DNA of 64,000 nucleotides from Macrophomina tecta (GCA_024180945.1 JAKSGN010000035.1:1488001-1552000); one strand, 5' to 3'. Numbered from the stretch's first letter, positions 1 to 11,957 are shown. Numbers and translations: made by a program. The notes: generated by a model not told the origin, from the sequence alone.

Positions 1-829
1 AGAAGGAACGACCATTCTATGCAGAAGATATACAAAGGAGAGATATGACAGCCGTCACTGAGGAAAGGAGATCCGTCACAATATCCGGAATAGGAGGGTT
101 CCCCTGGACGCCGTGGAACAGATGCGCAAGATAAAGGAGAGAAGGAAAGTATGCACGGGAAAGTTGTGAGCTGCCGAGGTGGCGACATAAGGAAACGCAC
201 ACCGGTCAGTGGCGGTTGAAATCAAGTGCACGGCAGAAAGCGCGCGCAAGAGTCAAATAACTTTGTTGGTGTGGCAGCTGTCGGTGCAGAGGTGAAACGC
301 ATACGTGTAAGTCACGTTGGCGGACCTGAAGCAGCCGAAGAATCCACCAGGGAGGAACATCGGCCCTTTTTCGATGTCAAAAGTCGGAAAGCAATGTGCG
401 GAGTAGTAGGCGTGGCGCTCAAACCGCGCTCGGCAGTCCTGAAGCCGAAACCCGTGACCGGATAAGTGTGGCACACTGATGTCCGGTCGTGAGATAGATG
501 CCTAACCGCATTGCGGATCACACCAGCTAAGCCCGTATACCAAGAGCTGTGGCTCTGATGTGACGGGGCGTCTCAAGGTGCGAGAGTGGAAGAAGCTCAG
601 GCCTAGCGAGTCAATGCCTATAAGGCAGCATGTCAGCAATTTGCGCCTGGACGATGCGCGCAAGGGATGCACAGGGCGGTGACTGACCTTCTGGCGTGGT
701 GCTGATCAAAAGAGGGACCACCGGCACGACTCGCATGCGAGTCTCCACAGGCTGAGAAAAATAGGGCTATACGAGGCGGAGATGCGAAAGGCGGTGATGC
801 CTCTGCGCAAAGGAGCAAAAAGAAACTCT
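1..829. other. Spacer without a supported gene
   Basis: Only short open frames (80 codons or fewer) occur on either strand, and none resembles a known family. A gene could enter from the left edge, but nothing shows it. It lies downstream of the acidic-protein gene. Confidence 0.4.
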
Positions 830-1490
830 TCAGGCCACCGACAGCCTCGGCGGCAAGAAGGAGAAGGAAGTCTGAAGGGCTGGCAAGCGCGGCCGGCGGC
901 TGGCGGTGCAGAGACGCTTGGCGTCATGGGTGTCCTGCGTGTGCTGGAGGGGAAAGGGTCAGTCGGCTATCGTCGGAGAGCGCAGGAGCGTACTTACGGC
1001 AGGTGAGTCAGGGCCTGACAACTGCCGTTGCCGATCCCCCAGGGCGATGCCAGAGTCACGCAGCCAGCGCGACATGGTGCGGACGTGCGATTCGCTTACG
1101 GCGGAGAGCCTCTTGCGGCATCTTTGCTCTGTTGGGAAGTTAGCAAATGGCCATCAAATATTGGGCTGTGTCGTGCGTGTGTGGCTTGATCGTACCTGGT
1201 GCTTGGCTGGCGCGCGTGATGGGAGCAGCGAAGATCTGCTCGTCTTCGTCCTCGTCCTCGTCCTCCTCGGCGGCAGCGAACTTGGGGCAGGGCTCGTCGA
1301 CAACAATGGGCTCCGACTCGTCCTCCTCCTCTTCTTCTTGCTCCTCCTCGGCGAACAGGGCCATCTCGTCATCGAGCGACATGTCGTCCTCGTCGTCACT
1401 CTCGTAGGAAGGCTGGGGCAGCACAAGGCCGGAGACGAAGAACTGGGAGTAGCCCGCCAGCATCAGGAGGTGTGCCTGGTAGTATGCCAT
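830..1490 (-). CDS. Small acidic protein of unknown function
   Basis: Three exons, 1490-1196, 1128-998 and 934-830, join in frame to 176 residues. Intron 1 (1129-1195) has a GTACGA donor, a GCTAAC branch site and a CAACAG end. Intron 2 (935-997) has a GTAAGTACG donor and a CACGCAG end. The start ATG sits in CACAATGG, with a TATAATA at 1639-1645 upstream. Residues about 28-85 are dominated by Asp and Glu (runs such as EEEQEEEEED). The part encoded by exon 2 is basic and better ordered, with a SESHVRTMSRWLRDSG segment. I do not recognise a family. An acidic N-terminus followed by a basic helix-like segment would suit a nuclear or chaperone-type protein, but that is inference. The last exon, of 34 codons, is the least certain. 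Confidence 0.6.
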
Positions 1491-3539
1491 TGTGATGGGT
1501 GGTGTATGGTGGAGGGTTCGTCCTTGAACTGGGCAAGGAGTCTTAGCACTTCAAGTGCTGAGGCAAGGAGCGTGTTGTTGTTGGCGTTGGTGGTGGTGTT
1601 GGTGATGGGATGGGAGCAAGCGAGTGGGGGTTTACTTGTATTATAGATGGTCTGGTGGTTGGCAGTCGGAGTGGCGGAGGCAGGAACAGGCCGGATCGAA
1701 GACGGCCGCCATAGCTTCTTTGCGCTTGGACATTCAATTGCGGGTAGGCATGGATGCTGTTCTTGCCCGACCATTCTTGGGCAGGGAAGCAGGGCGATTA
1801 GTGGCAGACTTGGCTGAGTGTGTCAGCCGTGCATCTTGCCAGCTGGCCAGGGGCCCATGTGCAGGTCGGGCGCACGAGGCACCGTCCGAGCGCGAGGACC
1901 GCGCGCTGTGTCACTGCCACCAGGACCAAGGCACCGTGCTCCAGCCTTACCAGATGGGCCGTCGCGTCGTGTCGAGCAGTCCGGGAGCGGCGGGTGCGCT
2001 CGCGCGGCAACAGCAGCGCGTCCACGTTCGGCGGGGAGAGTTAGCGGTAGCCTCAGATTCACCAGCCCTACCGGCAGCTCGTCCGAGACGTTGCGTGCTG
2101 CAACGGGCACTAGGTTGAAGCCAGCGGCCTAGTGCGGAGGGCGATCTGGAGCGGTGGTTGGGGCTCATTTCGCGGCTGCTATGAATATCGCGACGAAGGT
2201 TTGGGTGAGATAACGCAGGAGAAAGGGGAGCATCGCTGGAGGCTCACGGCATCCTGGGCGCCCTACAGCCCTCAGACTCAGTGGCCCGAGCCGCTGACTA
2301 GCTCTGGGCGACGTTTGCAGCTTTGCGACAAGCTGCCGGTCTCAGGTTGAGCGGCAGTCGTCGATAAGCTCTGGCAGAAGCAAGCATACAGCCCCAGCCC
2401 TCTGTAACAGCAACTCTGTTCATGTTTCAGCGGCGAAAGCCTGGCTGGAGGCTGGGATGCAGGGCGATGCAGGCGCACGAGGGCGAAGCGTCGCGCGAGG
2501 GCTGATGGCCACGATCAGCCCCTCTCCCTCATCACGACGCGCAAGAGGGGCGGGCTGTGCGCGAGCGCGCCTGCGCAGGCGCGGGAGGCAGGTCATCTGG
2601 GCCTCGGCACTTGGGGGGAGGGCGAGCGCAGTGTCGAGGTGATCAAAGGTTCCGGGATAGCGGTAGGCCGCAGCAAGCAAGCAGCTCTTGGGCAGAAGTT
2701 TCAATCTCAACAGCCTCCTTGGCCCGCTCCGCTGCCTCTGACTGGCTCGCCGCCCACCGCCCTCGCCCGCATTGCGACCCCCGCCCTAGGCACTCGCTGC
2801 CGTTCCTGAGCACGACCCTCCCACACGTGATCCCGCTGCGACTGCGGAGACGCTCGTCCCTGAACCCGCAACCACCGAAGCAGCCTCATCTGGATAACCT
2901 TCTGCCGCATAATTGCGCGCAGCACACGCCCGCCTTCGAGAACGCTGCGTCCGCACCGCCCGCCCGGCCCCTTGGCGGCTCGGACTTCTCGCGCCCGACT
3001 CCGCCTGCCCGACTGGTCGACGGGCTGTCTGCCTTTGGCATGCAGCCGCAAGCACCCACACCCGCTACTTCAAGCCACCCGCACGCTTGGCCGGCCAAAC
3101 GCCCCTGTGTGCCGTCCGCTACATCATGCGTCCCTATCAGCCTGCGCCTGCCGTCATCACGCGGCTGCCCCGGAACGGCCGCAACGACGTCCTTCTGGGG
3201 AGCTGCCCCGCAACGCCTCCCGTCGACTCCGCACCGGCTCTCGTGCCTCGCCCGCTTTCGGCCTGCGACTGCTTGCCTGGCTGCGCGGATTGCTGCTGAG
3301 CTTATCCCATGTCAAGACTCGTTGCCGAGCTCTCGCCCGTCTCCCCTCACTTCCGGTCAACTGGCCCTTCACCCGCCTGCCCTCGTCATACCGCAAGGGG
3401 TCATGCCGTCTTGATTGTTGCCGCTATGCACCACCCCAGCATTCCTGTCTTTCCGCGTGCCTGTATAAATTGCTCTGTGTACTTCCTTCGCAATGAGCCT
3501 TTCCAGTCCCGCGAATCGCCAGTGCCGATCCTGTGAGCC
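1491..3539. other. Long spacer upstream of the carboxylesterase gene
   Basis: About 2 kb between two divergently transcribed genes. Long open frames here (for example 2557-3414 on +) are low-complexity Pro/Ser/Arg products of GC-rich DNA, overlap open frames on the other strand and show no domain. The last 900 bases are pyrimidine-rich on the + strand, as is usual upstream of fungal genes. Confidence 0.5.
3464..3469 (+). promoter_or_regulatory. TATA box of the carboxylesterase gene
   Basis: TATAAA in the context CTGTATAAATTG lies 76 bp before the chosen ATG at 3540. It is the only good TATA element in the preceding few hundred bases. Confidence 0.5.
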
Positions 3540-5545
3540 ATGGCGCTGCTGTCCGTCTCGGTGCTGCTCGCTCTCCAGCTTGTCCCTGTCCTTGCTGTCA
3601 ACCCAACCGTTGCGCTGGGATACAGCACCTACGAGGGCACGCCTTACGCCAACGGTATCACCGAATGGCTCGGCCTCCGCTACGCTGCCCCTCCTACCGG
3701 CGCTCTCCGCTTTGCCGCTCCCCAGGACCCGTACACCGTCGACGGCGTGACCGTCGCTAATCAAGTATGTTTCCGAAACACCAAGACAGCTCTGGTTGAT
3801 TGGTCTTCGAATCGCTGCCCGTAGAACCGCTTGTGCGGCTGCCCGTATGCTTCCTGCTCCGGCAGCCGGCTCATCGACCACCCGTTCGTGAAACTAATGC
3901 GGCGTGTGATTACCAGCATGGCCCCCTTTGCATCGCGACTGGCGCATCGCCGTCTCTCACCACGACATCCGAAGACTGTCTCTTCCTCGATGTCTATGCT
4001 CCGACCAATGCATCTCAGCTGTCCAAACTGCCTGTCTACTTTTACATCCAGGGCGGCGGGTTCAACGGAAACACTAACCCAAACTATAATGGGAAAGGCC
4101 TAATCCTGGCTTCCGGAATGAACATTGTTGTCGTGAATTTTAACTATAGAGTCGGCCCTTACGGCTTCCTCGCTGGTCGGGAGGTGGCCCAAGGGGCAAG
4201 TCTGAATAACGGTCTGAAAGACATTATCAAGGCTCTCGAGTGGGTCCAGAAGTATGTTAGTCAGGTAAGCCCCCGAATCCGATCCCATACTCCGCAAGCT
4301 AGCCGTAGATCGTATCTAACGCACTATCGCAACCAGTTCGGCGGCGATCCAGATCACGGTAAGGCCTCCCGAACTAACGGTGCCAGCTGGGCGAAACCGT
4401 TCTGGTGAAACTCTTTTTCTATAGCGTGCTGATAGTCATGGTTGCTCAACAGTTGTGGTTGGAGGTAGCAGTGCGGGGGCTGCGGCCATTACTCTTTTGC
4501 TAACCGCCTATGGCGGCCGTGATGACGGGCTTTTCCATGCCACTGCCGCCGAGAGCCAGTCCTTTGGGAATATCTACACATTCTCGGAGAGCCAGTTCAT
4601 GTATGACAACCTCGTAATTCGGACGGGATGCGCTGGTGCCAGCGACACCCTTGCCTGCTTGCGCAGCCTCCCCGTCCAGGACCTGCAGGCCGAGAACTTT
4701 AACACAGCGCTGCCAGGCGCCCAGAACCCGCCTCTGTACATGTACAGCACGACGATCGACTACGACCTCGTGCCTGACTATACCTACAAGCTCTTTGCCG
4801 AAGGCAAATTCATCGATGTCCCCACCATCTTCGGCGATGACACGAACGGCGGCACTGTCTTCGCGCCCAAGTGGGTCTCCCCTTCTCACGCTCCAAACGC
4901 AAAAGCAGAAAGCCTGACACGCATCGATCCCCTGCTAGGAACACGAACACCATTGGCGAATCCGACACCTTCCTGAAAGACCAATTCCCGGCGCTGACGC
5001 TCGAGCAGCTCGGCCGCATCAACGCCCTCTACCCGGTCGAGGGCACGCCGAGCTTCCCTGGCGCGGGCCGCTACTGGCGGCAGGTCTCCAACGCCTACGG
5101 CGACATGCGCTACCTGTGCCCGGGCCTCTACCTCAGCAGCAAGTACGCCCAGCGCGGCCAGCCCAGCTGGAACTACCTCTGGAACGTTCAAGACCCCGAG
5201 CAGGTTGCCCAAGGGCTCGGCGTCCCCCACACCATCGAGACCAACGCCATCTGGGGCCCGGAGAACGTCAACGGCCAGGCGCCGAGAAGCTATTACCCCG
5301 GCGGGATCAACAGCGGCATTATTCCGGTGGTGCAGGCGTATTGGACGAGTTTTATTCGCGCCTTGGATCCAAATGTGTATCGCTTGCCCGGAACCCCGAG
5401 GTGGGAGGAGTGGGATTGGTCGTGGGAGTCGGGGTTTAATTGGTTGGTCTACGAGACTAACAGCACCCGCATGAAGAACGTAGACCCGGCGACGAAGGAG
5501 AGATGCAGATATTTGACGAGTATTGGGGTCGCTATCAAACAGTGA
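3540..5545 (+). CDS. Secreted type-B carboxylesterase/lipase
   Basis: Five exons (3540-3764, 3866-4264, 4337-4358, 4453-4870, 4939-5545) give 556 residues, the usual length for the carboxylesterase/cholinesterase/fungal lipase family. Residues 1-19 form a hydrophobic secretion signal. The family signature SEDCLFLDVYAP precedes an oxyanion-hole GGGFNG. The nucleophile elbow GGSSAG places the catalytic Ser at about residue 222, and the GVPHTIE segment gives the His at about 452. The alpha/beta hydrolase probably hydrolyses esters or acylglycerols outside the cell. The position that carries the acidic triad residue in relatives (…DEGT or …NEGT) reads GDDTNGGTVF here, so a Gly (about 348) stands where Glu is expected. 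The enzyme may use another acid or have altered activity. The third exon is only 22 nt but preserves FGGDPDH and the frame. Confidence 0.9.
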
Positions 5546-6162
5546 ATTCTACCTGTGGGAGGGATTATAAGGTAATTTGGATACATACTAAATCGCGTCG
5601 TTATATAACATATACTGCATATTTGGCGATAATTGTGGCCTTGCAGATGCATGTCATGGTGTGATAACAGCACGGAGCCTGAAAGTTGAGTGTCTTCCTC
5701 AATCCGTGTAACAGGATAAGACTGATGGATAGACGGGGAAAGACGGGACAAACATGGCGTCCATCCTGCTTGAGGTACGGAGCAAAGTTGAAAACGGACA
5801 CATGTCAAATTCATTGCAAGGGAGGGAAACATTTTCAGAGTAGGCAGCTCTCGGCCGGATGAGAGGCTTCAAAAAAAAAACTAATGATATTCATGTCATG
5901 ACGGCTCCTTCTGCTCCCCTCGTGTAGCCCTGGGGATCAGACATTGAACGATGACCTTGCATATCTCAGCGCTCGCCTTGGTTGTTCTTCTTCCCGGCCG
6001 AATCATTCTTTGATCCATGCCTCTCAATGGTCTCTCTCCCTCTACCAACCGGACAAAAAAAATGGATGTGGTCAGTCGTTGCTGCGATGCAAATTTGCTT
6101 ATTATATAGTGAGAATGGTCGACCGTAGTCTTATGTAAGCAACAACAAGAGCTTCATGCAAT
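5546..6162. other. Spacer between the esterase and the tRNA gene
   Basis: AT-richer sequence with the presumed 3' end of the esterase transcript and an A-rich tract near 5870. No gene seen. Confidence 0.5.
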
Positions 6163-6245
6163 GGTCTTATAGTGTAGTGGCTAGCACTCGGGATTCTGAA
6201 TTTCCAGAGTATTCCCGCAACCCCGGTTCGATCCCGGGTAAGACC
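6163..6245 (+). tRNA. tRNA-Gln (anticodon CTG) with a 12-nt intron
   Basis: The ends pair as a seven-base acceptor stem (GGTCTTA with TAAGACC). The anticodon arm is CGGGA (6189-6193) and TCCCG (6213-6217) around the loop TTCTGA+T, with anticodon CTG at 6196-6198, reading CAG (Gln). A 12-nt intron, ATTTCCAGAGTA (6200-6211), starts one base after the anticodon, the canonical place. Internal promoter parts are present: the A box at TAGTGTAGTGGCTAG and the B box GGTTCGATCCC. The mature length is 71 nt before CCA addition. The sequence resembles eukaryotic glutamine tRNAs throughout. Confidence 0.93.
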
Positions 6246-6249
6246 TATC

Positions 6250-6254
6250 TTTTT
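6250..6254 (+). terminator. RNA polymerase III terminator
   Basis: A run of five T residues starts five bases after the tRNA 3' end, as expected for Pol III termination. Confidence 0.75.
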
Positions 6255-6994
6255 GCGTGTGCTTAGAGTGAGCACTGGAGGTGCTGTTGATGGAGAAAGA
6301 CTGTGATGGCCCGAAGCGGAAATACGTGGTGGGCGACTCAAGGCCGCGGTCCTGCACCCACCAGCGAATTGAAGCCCCGGTTTGATTGTACCATCTTCTC
6401 GATATTGGGATTCTTAAGAAGATTACCGCTCGTTGACATGTGTCGCCGTTCTAAAAATTTTCGTTTTTGCAGGGCTCGTGTTGATTCTCGATTGTGGGTC
6501 CGAGGCAACAAATTTTTCTTGTCCGGGCTTCTTGCAGTTGCCGAACATGAGCAAAGTCCGGCCGAAGTACAATTAATGCTATTGTTCCAGCAAGTCCGGA
6601 GGCAGGCTGCGCGTTGGTTCTCGGAGGGATGATCATGATACACCCACCATATGATTCGGAAGCTGCGTATCACGCACGTGGAGTATCGAGTTCGCACGGC
6701 GGACATTTTTTTTTTTTTTTTCCATCACCACCACCAAAAGCCATCCCCCTCTACCACAAAATAACTACTTGATGATTTCCTTTGTTCAACATTTTAATCT
6801 ACCATAGTTGCTCAAATTATTGTAATTACACTTAAGAGTATCACTAAAGTTTGCAACCGGTGAGCATCGCCGTCACTCAAAGAAGCAGCGGATCACATAT
6901 ATCCAAGGTGCTCATCGCATTTCAACGAATTGTGGCATATCCAAATACAGCCACTGAGCGCGAAACCGCATGTAGAAAATGTCTAGTCCGTGAA
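6255..6994. other. Spacer with a T16 tract
   Basis: No supported gene. A run of 16 T lies at 6706-6721. The 3' end of the DUF6536 gene follows. Confidence 0.5.
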
Positions 6995-9473
6995 TTAGGC
7001 ATACAGCATTCCTTCCGATGGAAATTCGGTATCATGATTCGAAAAAGCACAGTGGCCCACTACATGCACCACCATATCTTCCTCCTCGCCAACAACGACA
7101 CCCCACTTCACCGGCAGCAGACTCGAAGTGCCCTCGGGAGCATGGCAAGCTGCCGATATGGCGAGGCTGCAACTGCCCGCCGGCGGCATTCCCGGCATCA
7201 ATCGTCGCCTCCCCAGCACGGCCGCCGCCGCGAGCAGAACAACGATGGCGACGCACGTTAGGACCATGGCCATGGGCGAGTACGCGCATGTTGTGATTAC
7301 ATCATCCTCGCCGAGGGCGTCCGCCTCCTCCCTGCCGGGCCACGTCTCGTTGACCTGCGCGACGAAGATGCTCTGAGACACGAGCCAGTGCAGCAGCGCC
7401 GAGAATCCCAGTAGCGGCACGCTCAGCCGGTACGGCAGCTGGAGGAAGTACGTCGACCGTTGGTTGCCACGCGGCAACGAGACGCGGAGGGCGTCGCGCG
7501 CATGGGCGAAGCGCGCCCATTCGGCGGAGACGGCCATGGAGGTGATGAGGCCGTTGAGGACTACGTAGAGGAGCGAGAGGAGCAGTTGCGGCGTGTTGGC
7601 GATGAGGACGGCGCCGACGACGGCGCCGTCGCCGGTTGTGGGGATGCGCCAGCCGGAGATGAGGGTATAGGGCGTGATGGCACCGAAGCCGAGGGACCAG
7701 AGTGAGGAGAGATCGCCGCGGTTGTAGTAGCGCTGGAGGATATTGGCGGCGTAGCCGAGGAGGCCGAGGATGGTTGCTAGCGCTAGAAAGCTTCTATGCA
7801 CGGTTAGCAAGGAGTGCTGCCTAATCTGGCGCCAGGATCTTACAAAATTGATGCCAATGACCATCTGAGTTTGCTAACCCCTGCGGACCACCGTTTTGGC
7901 GAACCGCGGTACTCTTGAGCGATGGGCGTACCTTCCCTCATTACGCGCTTGATCTCTGTCGCGCCGTACAAGCACATCCCTCTCGTCTGAGCGTCAGGAG
8001 TGTCGATGAATGACGCCGCGGCATCTCCGATTGTCACCAGCGGATTGGTGTTGCTCAGACTGCTCCATACCAGAAAGCATGTGATGATGAGCTTCACGAT
8101 GTTGAACCCGACAATCACCCAAAGAAGATTGACCGCAACGTTCAGTTGGCACTGGTGATCCACCTTTTCACTGTAGCAATACCGCACCCGAGCCCCGCTG
8201 ACGATCCACGAATCCGCATCAAGTTGTTTCTTCCAGCCGCCATCACTGCACAGGTCCTTGGGTGGCTCGTCGTACTTGTTGAGCCCGAGATCAGCGCCGT
8301 CGTATCTGTAGGCAGAGGCCTGGTCACATATCCAGTAGAACCAGTTGCTCACGAAGGGCGTCATGGCAGGCTCTATTCCAGTGGAGTAGACCGTCATGTC
8401 GTACAGAGATGTGGCCGAAACGTTTCCGCAGTCCTCGTAATCCGAGGTGATGACCTTGGGGTCTTTGAAGATGCTGCAGTTCTCCGGTCGGTCGACTACC
8501 AGTATGACGCTCCTCCTATCTGCTACCAGCGTTTTGGCGTAGCCCTCGATGCAGTCCTTGTTGGTTAAGTTCTGGAATCGGCGTCCCGCTACCAAGTCGC
8601 TTTGCATCCCTTTGATGTCGACATCGTAGAGTTTCTCGTCGAAGAAGGACTCGTTGTATGGTGCGCCCCTCGCAAAAGATTCGTCGGCGTAGTAGATCGG
8701 ATACATGTTGTTGTTTGTTGATACGAAAAAGGTAGAGTTGTATCTGCAACGGGTCAGGAGCCAAACCATGTATGGGTCAAGACATTCTTTTCTTACACGA
8801 GATGGAGGGGGACAGATGAAAGACAGAGGCAGACCCAAACCAACAGCCTCCTCCGTCTGATGAAACGTAGATTCCGGTAGCTGGGTACACCGATATCGAG
8901 ATGGATGCCCTTCTTGTGGGCGGCATCAACATCCTCGCGAGTTGGTGCGCTAATCGACTGCATGCAATAGCTGCTGGCGCCTAGTAGGAGGGTGCTGGCA
9001 ATGTTAATTGCAAGGTGAATAATAACACCTGACCGTTTGATGTCTTCGCAAGTTCCTGTTTGTATTGGCGCAACACTTGTTCTTTTGCCTTTGCGGTGGA
9101 GTTTTGAGTAAAATGCAGCGGTTATCGAAATGTTGACAATCAATATAAGAAAGCTCAACAAAGCTGCGCCCATAGTACCAAGCTTCCAGCCGGATGGGAG
9201 CCGTTCAGAAATTGCATTCCATCTTCCGTGCCATGTTCTTGGCATCCAAGAGTGTTTTTTCTTTTGTGAAAGCCCATCTGAATAAGTGTCGGATAAAAGC
9301 GTTTTGCTTTCAGTGGAGACGTTCTCGTAGCGCGGCGACTCTTGCGAATATGTCGGGTTTGTCGGGAGAGAGGGGACGGTATTATTTCCAACGTCATCTT
9401 CTTGACTATCGCGGGCAGCACGCGAATATCTTTCCTGCGGCTTCAATGGCGTGAGAAGAATGTTTGAGTGCAT
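6995..9473 (-). CDS. DUF6536 family multi-pass membrane protein
   Basis: Three exons (9473-8797, 8743-7844, 7793-6995) join to 791 residues. Introns are 8744-8796 and 7794-7843. The N-terminal 80 or so residues are polar. A first membrane segment (near GAALLSFLILIVNISI) begins the domain. Family hallmarks follow in order: a GTCEDI segment, STLLLGASSYCMQSISAPTR, DIGVPSYRNL, SSVPLHL, then a long, probably lumenal or extracellular loop with Cys residues and several N-x-S/T sites. The second half has further membrane helices, GRRRLMPGMP, ISAACH and a C-terminal GMLYA. The function of this fungus-specific family is unknown. The domain order and full length indicate an intact gene. The third exon is much more GC-rich than the first two. 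Confidence 0.88.
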
Positions 9474-11078
9474 GGTACTATATCGATCCCTGGGCCATCA
9501 AAAGGTTAGCGAAAGTAGAGCTGCAGAAGCTTCGGTCCAAGTCCCTCAGAGGTGGAGAGCGTTTCATTTTTGGCACTTTGAGGTGTTCGGCGCCTCGTTA
9601 TATAAATGAAAATATTTTGTGGAGGCGTTGTCAAGCTCAGCCGCCGAAGGATGGGGTCTAAATCTGAATCTGCCAATCACAGAGGCCCATCCAACAGTAG
9701 TCTCACGTACGCCGCAAAGCTACGCTGCACCAGTCATAGCTGTAACACGGTCGAAGTGATGTGGCTATGGGCTTGAGTAAGCACGGCGACAATTTGCACT
9801 GGGGAGGCGCATGCTGCAATAGCGTGGCTAAATCCCTCAGAAGGCTGCCAGGCATGGAAATAACACTATTTCAGCCGTATACGCGTCACAAGACATACCA
9901 AGAAGTATTATTAGCGTTCTAAGCCTTCGGAGAGCCTATGCGGGGGTCCTCATCAAATGCGCATTTCACAAGAAAAAAAAAAAAAAAACAAACTCGAACT
10001 TGCTCAGTTCAGCACATGCTTACAAAGCAGCATCTCGTACCACATGTGATAAATGAAGTCTTAGAATAGCATCAATCTCGAAACTGAGGATTATATACTG
10101 TTCAGAAATAAATGGATTATAGTATTGAGACCGAAATCGGGCCATTAAGGTTGAGGTACCAATCGGGCCCTGTAAAGCTGTAACAACACGTAGTCAACTA
10201 CATACTCTGCATGTAACTGATTCAAGACTGAAGTGAGGAAGGTTTCGCTTCCGGTAAATTAGGTCCTGGACTGGGCCCATTTGCGTGCTCGTCGCACAAT
10301 CGCAGCGTCGCCTAATATTACTTGCTGAGTTCAGACCAACAGAACCCAGTCTCTTGTTCTTAAAGCTTGTGATATGCAAGAGTGGGGAATTGAGCATATT
10401 TGTGCTATTCAAGCAAAATCTGTGGCGCCTCGTACACTGGCTGATCAGTTTCGTGCTGTTCAAGAGAACTGTTCCCTTCTTACGGCTATGTGACATCAAG
10501 TATTCAGCGTAATGAGGCTACAAGGTGGGCGCTTACAATGCTCACCATTGAAATGTTGTGGGAATCGTGGTGGAGCATTCGGATGATCCTTCAACTTAGG
10601 CCCACCTCGAAATATCCGTACACACTTGGATAATAAACAAGCAAGCGATGATTGAGATAAAGGTGCTCCCCGGCGAGGATGAGTCAAAGAGTATATACGG
10701 CCTAGGTAAAGCAGAGAGACACGCTTCACTCTGCCAAGGCTAAGCAGTCCTGGTCCCAAACAAGCGCGGCTTTGCGGCACTTTCGTCGGATAGCGCTTCG
10801 AGGAAACGCAGCAATGCCTCGTCGGTCAATCACCTAGAATCAAAAGAGCAATTGACGTTATGATGATCAAATTGGCGTACACCTATTCGTTCATTCCTCC
10901 TGCTATGGGTGATCGTTTTCTTTGTTCTCGATTGAATCCCACTTTCACAACCTTGTAGCGACCTTGCCCTTTAACTGTGTCTGGAGTAATAGGAGAGTGG
11001 ACAGTTCACTCTCCACGCGAGAGGTGTTTAAGTCGTTCAAGAATAAGATTTCGCATAGGACAGAAAATATAGTATGCT
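9474..11078. other. AT-richer spacer
   Basis: About 1.6 kb with no convincing open frame. It contains the upstream region of the DUF6536 gene, an A16 tract at 9973-9988 and the 3' flank of the sulfotransferase-like gene. Confidence 0.5.
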
Positions 11079-11957
11079 TCAGTAATCAAGCAGTTTGCGA
11101 GCACGACTGCCCAGCGCACGACGGAAATAATCCAGCAGCCACCCGCAACAGCCCAGTCCAAGCGAGACAAGTAATGCTCTGCGGATTATGAGTCGACTCT
11201 TTGTTTTGCGATGAAGGGTACTTATTTCTCGCCGAGAACTATCGTGTGGAAACTCCACGTCGGGTACAGGAAGCTGCAGTGTATCGCAACGCGGTTTCCA
11301 CCGGTCTCTTATGTTGACGAAATGAAGCTGGCCCTCGGGTACTATCCTGCGGATGTATTTGTCATGGGCACCGTACAGTACTTTTTGGTTGTCAATTGCC
11401 AATCTTATCGCGTCTTCTGCGAGGCCCACGGCCTTAGGAACGCGTTTCCAGAAGAAGCCGTACGAGATTGCAAGGAAGCGATACAAAGTCGGCGACACCC
11501 AGCCGACGGAGGCGTAATCATCAACACGCCACCGGAGGTTCTTGTAGCCCTCCCACCAAGGTTCTTGATCGCGTCTAGTGCAAATGATCTTTACGTGCGG
11601 ATAGAGCTGCAGCAGCTCTTCGACGAAATAGCAAAAGGGCGTGTCGGTCACCGCAATGCAGCCCTCCGTCAACCGTGCCAGGCAATACAAGGCGAAGGTG
11701 CGGTCCACTAGCGTCCTGCAGGGGCAATGCCGCACAAGTTCGAGCATTAGCCGCTGCTGGCCTGCGCTGCCCATGTATGCGAGCCTCCCGCCATCAGCTA
11801 CCGGGTCGCCAAGGAAGATGGACAGCGCCGTGCCTGCTGACGTAGTGCCCGTCCGTGGCAAGCCACAGTTGATGACCTTGAGTGTAATGGGCGGTGACCC
11901 GTAGAGGCAGGAATGCTGGCTTACAAGCGGAATGGACGAGTTCTTGAAAGTCATCAT
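11079..11957 (-). CDS. P-loop sulfotransferase-like protein
   Basis: Single exon of 292 residues, matching fungal Sulfotransfer_4-type proteins. The N-terminal P-loop-like motif is NCGLPRTGTTS (about residues 30-40), where the PAPS 5'-phosphosulfate loop lies in sulfotransferases. TDTPFCYFVEELLQLYP and KIICTRRDQEPWW are the usual next blocks, and the HFVNIRDRWKPRC…PVPDVEFPH block closes the domain. A hydrophobic segment near residues 258-275 (RALLVSLGLGCCGWLLDYF) is a likely C-terminal membrane anchor. Many fungal members are annotated as NAD-dependent epimerase or sulfotransferase without biochemical proof, so the substrate is unknown. It lies next to, and is transcribed in the same direction as, the MFS gene, but without the shared promoter element seen further right. 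Confidence 0.8.
   Translation of the reverse strand: MMTFKNSSIPLVSQHSCLYGSPPITLKVINCGLPRTGTTSAGTALSIFLGDPVADGGRLAYMGSAGQQRLMLELVRHCPCRTLVDRTFALYCLARLTEGCIAVTDTPFCYFVEELLQLYPHVKIICTRRDQEPWWEGYKNLRWRVDDYASVGWVSPTLYRFLAISYGFFWKRVPKAVGLAEDAIRLAIDNQKVLYGAHDKYIRRIVPEGQLHFVNIRDRWKPRCDTLQLPVPDVEFPHDSSRREISTLHRKTKSRLIIRRALLVSLGLGCCGWLLDYFRRALGSRARKLLDY

Noticed and set aside
906..1646. 246-codon + strand frame over the acidic-protein gene
   Set aside because: It is the antisense of the Asp/Glu-rich exon (poly-Leu/Val/Ser product) and lacks promoter or splice support.
2557..3414. 285-codon open frame on the + strand upstream of the carboxylesterase
   Set aside because: Low-complexity Pro/Arg/Ser product, overlapped by frames on both strands, no domain, and it lies in the pyrimidine-rich promoter region.
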